Assembly: GCF_937129435.1 (NCBI RefSeq)
Contig: NZ_CAKZNF010000010.1
Coordinates: forward strand, 1 to 35,985
Source: an uncultured Parasphingopyxis sp.
GTDB lineage: Bacteria > Pseudomonadota > Alphaproteobacteria > Sphingomonadales > Sphingomonadaceae
Length of the DNA: 35,985 nt
Direction: 5' to 3'
Shown one piece after another: positions 31,702 to 35,985 of the stretch. The position numbers and the translations under genes were made by a program. Position 1 is the first letter of the stretch; every line of letters begins with the position of its first letter. The notes beneath the pieces are model-generated. The model saw nothing but the letters and a program-made list of their open reading frames with translations. It was not told the DNA's origin and made no database searches.

Positions 31702-31974
31702 AAAGGGCCTAAACCCGCGCTTGGCGCCGCCGCTGTTTCGAAAAGAGGCTTAACATGCAAGCAATTCAAGCGAAGGACATTGGGTAATGTTCGAGCGCGA
31801 ATTGCGCCGTCAGGTTGAGCCTCTTTTCGGAACCCCGAAGGGGCGCGACAAATTTGGCCGCTGGCAGCGTCAGGAACGCTTGACCATGCTGTCATGGCCT
31901 GCGCTTTCCTTCCTCGCCACCAGCCAAATTTCCTCGCGCAGCGACGGCGCCAAGCGCGGATTTAGGCCCTAAGC
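31702..31974. repeat. Highly structured lptB-rpoN spacer element (closing helix plus three hairpins)
   Basis: Closing arms 31704-31735 and 31939-31970 are inverted copies with 30 of 32 matches, and GCTTA extends them at both ends with a 2-nt difference. Inside, 31735-31781 and 31786-31833 form a long imperfect hairpin with a GGGT loop (GAAAAGAGGCT, GCAATTC and ACATT are exact arm segments). CCCCGAAGGGG (31833-31843) is a small hairpin, and 31844-31888/31893-31938 form another imperfect hairpin (CGCGA, AAATTTGGC, CCATG exact) with a CTGT loop. The element fills the spacer from the lptB stop to the rpoN start. It could be a structured leader RNA or a palindromic mobile element. Confidence 0.75.
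31787..31972 (+). CDS. Small ORF directly ahead of rpoN, possible leader peptide
   Basis: A 61-codon frame starting ATG 31787, 9 nt after GAAGGA (31772-31777). It ends with TAA at 31970-31972, only 2 nt before the rpoN ATG. Its start lies in the arm of the first hairpin and its last codons in the closing helix of the structured spacer. The product is basic (FERELRRQVEPLFG, KFGRWQRQERLTM) and was not recognised. The reading frame may be incidental to the palindromes; translation has not been shown. If real, ribosome movement through it would open the closing helix next to the rpoN start. Confidence 0.35.
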   Translation: MFERELRRQVEPLFGTPKGRDKFGRWQRQERLTMLSWPALSFLATSQISSRSDGAKRGFRP

Positions 31975-33462
31975 ATGGCCCTCGGACCGCGCCTCGATCT
32001 CAGACAGTCGCAGCAACTGGTGATGACGCCACAGTTGCAGCAGGCGATCAAGCTGCTCGCGCTGTCGAACCTCGAGATCGAGGCCTTTATCGCCGAAGAG
32101 ATCGAACGCAATCCGCTGCTCGAACAGGAACGCGACGAGGATCGCGAACTCTCCGCGTCCAGCGATGACGACGGCTTCGGCGACGCGCCGGAGCCGGAAA
32201 GCGCCGATACGCTCCTGTCAGGCAATGACGGCGATGGCGAGGCGCAGCTCGATATCGATGCCAGCGCGTTCGACGAGGATGGGCCGGGCGACCGGATCGA
32301 GGCCGGGCCGTCGAGCGGCCTCGGCATGGATGACCTTGCGGGTGGCGGCGAGGGCGATATCGAGTCGCTCGCCATGTCCGATATCTCGCTCGTCGATCAT
32401 TTGGGCGAACAGGCGGCGGCGGTGTTCTCCGGACATCGGCTCATGATCGCCGGGCAGCTGATCGAACGGATCGACGAGACCGGCTATCTGCGCGCCGATC
32501 TGCTGCGGCTTTCGCATCAGCTCTCGGTCCCCATGTCGGAGCTCGAAGATGTGCTGGAGACGATCCAGGGCTTCGATCCGACGGGCGTCGGCGCGCGCGA
32601 TCTGGCGGAGTGCCTCGCGCTGCAGGCGCGCGAGGCGGATCGCTACGACCCGTGCATGGCGAAGCTGATCGATCATCTCGATCTGGTGGCGCGGGGCGAA
32701 TTTGCGCGGCTGAAGCGCATGTGCCGCGTCGACGACGAGGATCTGGCCGACATGATCGCCGAGCTGCGCGGCTATGATCCCAAGCCGGGCTGCCGCTTCG
32801 GCGGCGAGCCGGTGCAGCAGGTCGTGCCCGACATCTTCATCCGCCGCACGGCATCGGGCTGGTCGGTCGAACTCAACGCGGCGACGCTGCCGCGCCTGAT
32901 CGTCAACCGCTCATACTATGCCGAACTCGGCGATGCGAAGAAGGAGGCCGAGGGCAAGGCCTGGCTCGACGAGTGCCTGACCAACGCCAACTGGCTGGTG
33001 AAGGCATTGGACCAGCGCGCACGGACCATCGTCAAGGTCGCGAGCGAGTTGACGAAGCGGCAAGCGGGGTTTTTCGAGAGGGGCGTCGCGGCGCTCAAAC
33101 CGCTCACCCTGCGCGAGATTGCCGAGGTGATCGACATGCACGAATCGACGGTCAGCCGCGCGACGTCGAACAAATATCTCTCCTGCGACCGCGGCGTGTT
33201 CGAGCTGAAATATTTCTTCACCAGCGGCGTGTCGGCCGGCGAGGACGGCGAAGAGGCGTCATCGGAAGCGGTGAAGAGCGAAATCCGTCACCTCATCGAC
33301 AATGAGGACAAGATCCTTTCCGACGACAAGCTCGTCGTCCTGCTGAAGGACAAGGGCTTTACCGTCGCGCGCCGGACGGTGGCCAAATATCGCGAGGCGA
33401 TGGGGATCGGCTCGTCGGTCGAGCGGCGGCGCCGGCGCAAGCTATCGAGCCGCGCTGCCTGA
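31975..33462 (+). CDS. rpoN: RNA polymerase sigma-54 factor RpoN
   Basis: A 495-aa sigma-54. Region I at the N-terminus (LDLRQSQQLVMTPQLQQAIK, LSNLEIEAFIAEEIERNPLL) interacts with activators. An acidic, variable region II covers about residues 48-125. The core-binding domain (GFDPTGVGARDLAECLALQA) comes next. The DNA-binding part has TLREIAEVIDMHESTVSRAT and the RpoN box ARRTVAKYRE (about 465-474) near the C-terminus. It directs transcription dependent on bacterial enhancer-binding proteins. No clear Shine-Dalgarno precedes the ATG, which lies 4 nt past the closing helix of the structured spacer. The hpf and ptsN genes that often follow rpoN are absent. Confidence 0.97.
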   Translation: MALGPRLDLRQSQQLVMTPQLQQAIKLLALSNLEIEAFIAEEIERNPLLEQERDEDRELSASSDDDGFGDAPEPESADTLLSGNDGDGEAQLDIDASAFDEDGPGDRIEAGPSSGLGMDDLAGGGEGDIESLAMSDISLVDHLGEQAAAVFSGHRLMIAGQLIERIDETGYLRADLLRLSHQLSVPMSELEDVLETIQGFDPTGVGARDLAECLALQAREADRYDPCMAKLIDHLDLVARGEFARLKRMCRVDDEDLADMIAELRGYDPKPGCRFGGEPVQQVVPDIFIRRTASGWSVELNAATLPRLIVNRSYYAELGDAKKEAEGKAWLDECLTNANWLVKALDQRARTIVKVASELTKRQAGFFERGVAALKPLTLREIAEVIDMHESTVSRATSNKYLSCDRGVFELKYFFTSGVSAGEDGEEASSEAVKSEIRHLIDNEDKILSDDKLVVLLKDKGFTVARRTVAKYREAMGIGSSVERRRRRKLSSRAA

Positions 33463-33492
33463 TCGGCATTATGATGCGGCCCTGATGCCGTC

Positions 33493-33556
33493 AGGGCTGA
33501 GCTTGTCGAAGTCTGCCTATCGACATCGAGAAACGCCCTTCGACAGGCTCAGGGCT
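33493..33556. repeat. Inverted repeat downstream of rpoN
   Basis: AGGGCTGAGCTTGTCGAAG (33493-33511) and its inverted form CTTCGACAGGCTCAGGGCT (33538-33556) differ at two positions. The sequence belongs to a common intergenic repeat type containing CTTCGACAGGCTCAG. It lies between rpoN and the convergently transcribed small membrane protein gene, where it may help end transcription from both sides, although no T tract is present. Confidence 0.8.
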
Positions 33557-33570
33557 AACGGGCCTGTCGG

Positions 33571-33735
33571 CTAACTCTTCGAACCGCGGACGAAATACAG
33601 CACGACATAACCGATGGCGAGGATTGCGAGCACGTAGAAGATGATCGCGACGACGTTCGCGACGACCTTGATCGCGAGGAACAGCAGCACGATCGCGGCG
33701 ACGACGAGAAGCAGGTTGCGAAGCAGCGGACCCAT
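33571..33735 (-). CDS. 54-aa membrane protein
   Basis: The frame from ATG 33735 to TAG 33571 encodes a 54-aa, very hydrophobic protein (MGPLLRNLLLVVAAIVLLFL, then an AIKVVANVV link, a second hydrophobic stretch, and FVRGSKS). Two transmembrane helices with a basic C-terminus are predicted. AAGGAG (33747-33742) is 6 nt upstream of the start, a strong ribosome binding site that supports a real gene. The family was not recognised. It is 50 nt downstream of the CNNM/CorC gene on the same strand and may be co-transcribed with it. Confidence 0.75.
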   Translation of the reverse strand: MGPLLRNLLLVVAAIVLLFLAIKVVANVVAIIFYVLAILAIGYVVLYFVRGSKS

Positions 33736-33785
33736 GAAAAATCTCCTTACTGTTCTATATGACTAACACAGCTTGGCACGCAATG

Positions 33786-35114
33786 CTAGCCGTCTTCGTC
33801 ATCGCCCTCGGGCGGCACGACGAGCAGCTTGTCGATCTTGCGCCCGTCCATGTCGACGACGGTGAAGCTGAAATCCTCGAACTCGAAATCCTCGCCCACC
33901 GTCGGCAGGTGGCGCAGGATCGACAGGGCGAAGCCGGCGACGGTCGCATATTCGCGGTCGTCGGGCAGGTCGATGCCGAGCTTCTCCGCCATATTGTCCG
34001 CCGACAGCGATCCGGAAAAGAGCCAGCTTCCATCGTCGCGCTCGACGAAAGGCGGGTCGGTATCGAAATCCTGGTCCGACGCGAATTCGCCGGCGATGGT
34101 GATCAGCAGGTCGAGCGGAGTCATGATGCCTTCGAAATGGCCATATTCGTCATGCACGAGCGCCATCGGCACGTCGGATTCGCGCAGCGCCTCGAGCGCG
34201 TCCATCGCATCGACCTGATCGGGGATGATCGGCGCCTGCCGCATCAATTCGCGCAGGTCGAGCGACCGCCCTTCGAACAGCGCGGAGACGATGTCGCGCG
34301 CCTGAACCACGCCGATGATCTCGTCGACCGAACCCTCGGCCACGGGCAGCCGCGTATGCGGCGTCGCGAGCAGCACTTCGCGAATCTCGTTCGGCGTCGA
34401 GGAGGCTTCGATCCAGTCGACCTCCGTCCGCGGCGTCATCACCTCGCGCACGGGCCGGTCGGCCAGCCGCACGACGCCCGAGATGATGGCGCGCTCGCTC
34501 TCCTCGATGACGCCCGACTGGGTCGCCTCGGCAACCAGCATATGGAGTTCTTCCGCCGTGACGCGCGACTGCGATTCGCGGTTCATGCGCAATATGCGGA
34601 AGATCAGCGCACTCGTCTTGTCGAGCAGCCAGACCAGCGGCGCCGTCGCAATCGAGAGCCAGTGCATCGGAATGGCGATCAGACTGGCGATCGGTGCCGG
34701 GTTGCGGAGCGCGAATTGCTTGGGAACGAGCTCGCCGATCACCAGCGAGGCGAAGGTTGTCACGGCGATGACCAGCGTGAAGCCCAGCGTTTGCGCCAAT
34801 CCCGGCTCGACGCCGAGCAGGGCGATTCGTTCGCCGACCGGCCCGCCGAGGCTCGCGCCCGAATAGGCGCCAGCGAGGATGCTGATGAGGGAAATGCCGA
34901 TCTGGACGGTCGAAAGGAACCGTCCGGGCTCGCCTGCGAGATCGAGCGCCGTCTGCGCCCCGCGCCGCCCGCGCTTCGCCATCGACTGGAGCCGCGCCTT
35001 GCGGGCCGAAACGATGGCGAGCTCTGACATCGCGAAGACGCCGTTCAGCAGCACCAGGGCGAGGATGATGCACAGGTCGAACCAGGGAAAGGGCGTGATG
35101 GGCGTGGGTTGCAT
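33786..35114 (-). CDS. CNNM/CBS/CorC_HlyC domain protein (hemolysin family)
   Basis: A 442-aa membrane protein. An N-terminal CNNM (DUF21) transmembrane domain (residues about 10-200, LVLLNGVFAMSELAIVSARK, TVQIGISLISILAGAYSGAS, VIGELVPKQFAL) leads to a CBS pair (VREVMTPRTEVDWI, GVVQARDIVSALF, ALVHDEYGHFEGIMTPLDLL). A C-terminal CorC_HlyC domain (WLFSGSLSADNMAEKLGIDL) ends in an acidic tail. Related proteins transport or regulate Mg2+ and Co2+ efflux; the old name hemolysin is not evidence of toxin activity. It is divergent from the OmpA-type lipoprotein gene and upstream of the 54-aa membrane protein. Confidence 0.92.
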   Translation of the reverse strand: MQPTPITPFPWFDLCIILALVLLNGVFAMSELAIVSARKARLQSMAKRGRRGAQTALDLAGEPGRFLSTVQIGISLISILAGAYSGASLGGPVGERIALLGVEPGLAQTLGFTLVIAVTTFASLVIGELVPKQFALRNPAPIASLIAIPMHWLSIATAPLVWLLDKTSALIFRILRMNRESQSRVTAEELHMLVAEATQSGVIEESERAIISGVVRLADRPVREVMTPRTEVDWIEASSTPNEIREVLLATPHTRLPVAEGSVDEIIGVVQARDIVSALFEGRSLDLRELMRQAPIIPDQVDAMDALEALRESDVPMALVHDEYGHFEGIMTPLDLLITIAGEFASDQDFDTDPPFVERDDGSWLFSGSLSADNMAEKLGIDLPDDREYATVAGFALSILRHLPTVGEDFEFEDFSFTVVDMDGRKIDKLLVVPPEGDDEDG

Positions 35115-35260
35115 GGCCGGAATAGGGTGTTGTGGCGTGAATCTTTCTCCGGGACAACCACGCGATCAGCAGTTGTTCAAGCGACTGCGCGGAACAAGGC
35201 GGCTATGGCGGGTGTTGAGGGCGCATAACCGCAGAAAATTCTGCCAGAGGGAGCAAAGTG

Positions 35261-35953
35261 ATGAAATTTTCCAAGAGCCTTACCGCCGGCGCGGCCGCCA
35301 TCGCCCTGATGGGGACGAGCGCCTGTGTGACCAATCCGGAAACCGGCAACCAGCGCGTGTCGACCACGGGCGCCATCGGCGGCGTCGTCGGTGCGCTCGG
35401 CGGCTATCTGCTCGGCGACCTGATCGGCGGCCGCAATTCGCGCACCGAAGAGATTATCGGCGCCGGTATCGGTGCCGTCGCGGGTGCTGCGATCGGCACC
35501 TATATGGATCGCCAGCAGCGCGACCTGGAACAGGCGACAGCCGGCACCGACACCGAGGTCATCCGCGAAGGCGACAATCTCTATCTTCAGATGCCCGGCT
35601 CGGTCGCCGAATTCGACGTCGATTCGGCGCAGCTTCGCCCGATCTTCCGCCAGACGCTGGACGAAGTGGCGCAGACGCTGAACGCCTATCCGGAAACCTA
35701 TATCGATGTGTACGGCCATACCGATTCGGACGGTTCGGACGCCTACAACCTCGCGCTGTCGCAGCGCCGGGCGCAGGCCGTGGCCGACTATCTGGTGGCG
35801 CGCGGCGTCAACCGTGCGCGTATCGCCACGCAGGGCTTCGGCGAGAGCCAGCCGATCGCCAGCAATGCGACGGCGGCCGGCAAGCAGCAGAACCGCCGCG
35901 TCGAAATTCGCATCGTTCCGATCACCCAGAACGACGTGAACAGCGCCCGCTAG
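35261..35953 (+). CDS. OmpA-family lipoprotein with glycine zipper
   Basis: A 230-aa outer-membrane lipoprotein. The signal peptide ends in LMGTSAC, with Cys22 as the likely lipidated residue. A glycine-zipper segment follows (AIGGVVGALGGYLLGDLIGG, IIGAGIGAVAGAAIGTYM). The C-terminal OmpA domain binds peptidoglycan: AEFDVDSAQLRPIFRQTLDE, DVYGHTDSDGSDAYNLALSQ and RIATQGFGESQPIASN, with NRRVEIRI. ATG 35261 has GAGGGAG about 7 nt upstream; the overlapping GTG at 35258 is less likely. The role is anchoring the outer membrane to peptidoglycan, by family. The tail of the window at 35970 contains the start of a likely terminator, cut off. Confidence 0.93.
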   Translation: MKFSKSLTAGAAAIALMGTSACVTNPETGNQRVSTTGAIGGVVGALGGYLLGDLIGGRNSRTEEIIGAGIGAVAGAAIGTYMDRQQRDLEQATAGTDTEVIREGDNLYLQMPGSVAEFDVDSAQLRPIFRQTLDEVAQTLNAYPETYIDVYGHTDSDGSDAYNLALSQRRAQAVADYLVARGVNRARIATQGFGESQPIASNATAAGKQQNRRVEIRIVPITQNDVNSAR

Positions 35954-35985
35954 TTTCGGGTCGCAGCAAACAAAAAAGCCCTCCG

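Overview
The window is GC-rich bacterial chromosome, most likely from an alphaproteobacterium of the order Sphingomonadales. This rests on the infA-maf-rng-yacG-tRNA-Phe block, the rnd-lptC-lptA-lptB-rpoN block, a TonB-dependent receptor, a double cold-shock protein with an RGG-like N-terminus, a DUF3489/DUF2924/serine-recombinase module and many long palindromic intergenic repeats. All of this is read from sequence; no database was searched. There is no rRNA, CRISPR array or IS transposase.

Layout. 1-66: tail of an outer-membrane protein gene. 318-2692: accessory module of a DUF3489 gene, a DUF2924 gene and a large serine recombinase broken by a frameshift, ending beside tRNA-Phe(GAA) (2786-2861, minus). 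2903-7303 (minus): housekeeping genes infA, maf, rng and yacG, with a translationally coupled AttH/CrtC-like plus phosphotransferase pair lying between rng and yacG, next to a 137-bp palindrome. 7550-10249: TonB-dependent receptor with an Arg/Gly-rich insertion. 10442-15818: cupin/JmjC-like protein, CelD-type acyltransferase, recQ, GFA-family protein, DUF3147 membrane protein and ssb. 15850-19642: metal-homeostasis cluster of feoB, feoA, an unknown helical protein, a GDT1-family transporter and dps. 19768-22184: DUF1328 and DUF6265-like proteins and an ATP-dependent DNA ligase. 22358-26757: a secreted protein with two PPC-like repeats, then a trypsin-like autotransporter. 27189-28886: double cold-shock protein and a TerC-family protein. 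28932-33462: RNase D, the LPS-transport genes lptC, lptA and lptB, and rpoN (sigma-54). 33571-35953: a 54-aa membrane protein, a CNNM/CBS/CorC protein and an OmpA-type lipoprotein.

The main biological themes are cell-envelope construction (lptCAB, OmpA lipoprotein, TonB receptor, autotransporter) and metal handling (feoAB, GDT1, Dps, TerC, CNNM/CorC). The most unusual structure is the lptB-rpoN spacer. About 270 nt of it can fold almost completely into a closing helix with 30 of 32 matches plus two long imperfect hairpins and one short one. It also holds a 61-codon reading frame with a plausible ribosome binding site that stops 2 nt before the rpoN start codon. This is a candidate structured leader controlling sigma-54, or alternatively a palindromic mobile element. 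Four other, mutually different long palindromes sit in intergenic spaces.
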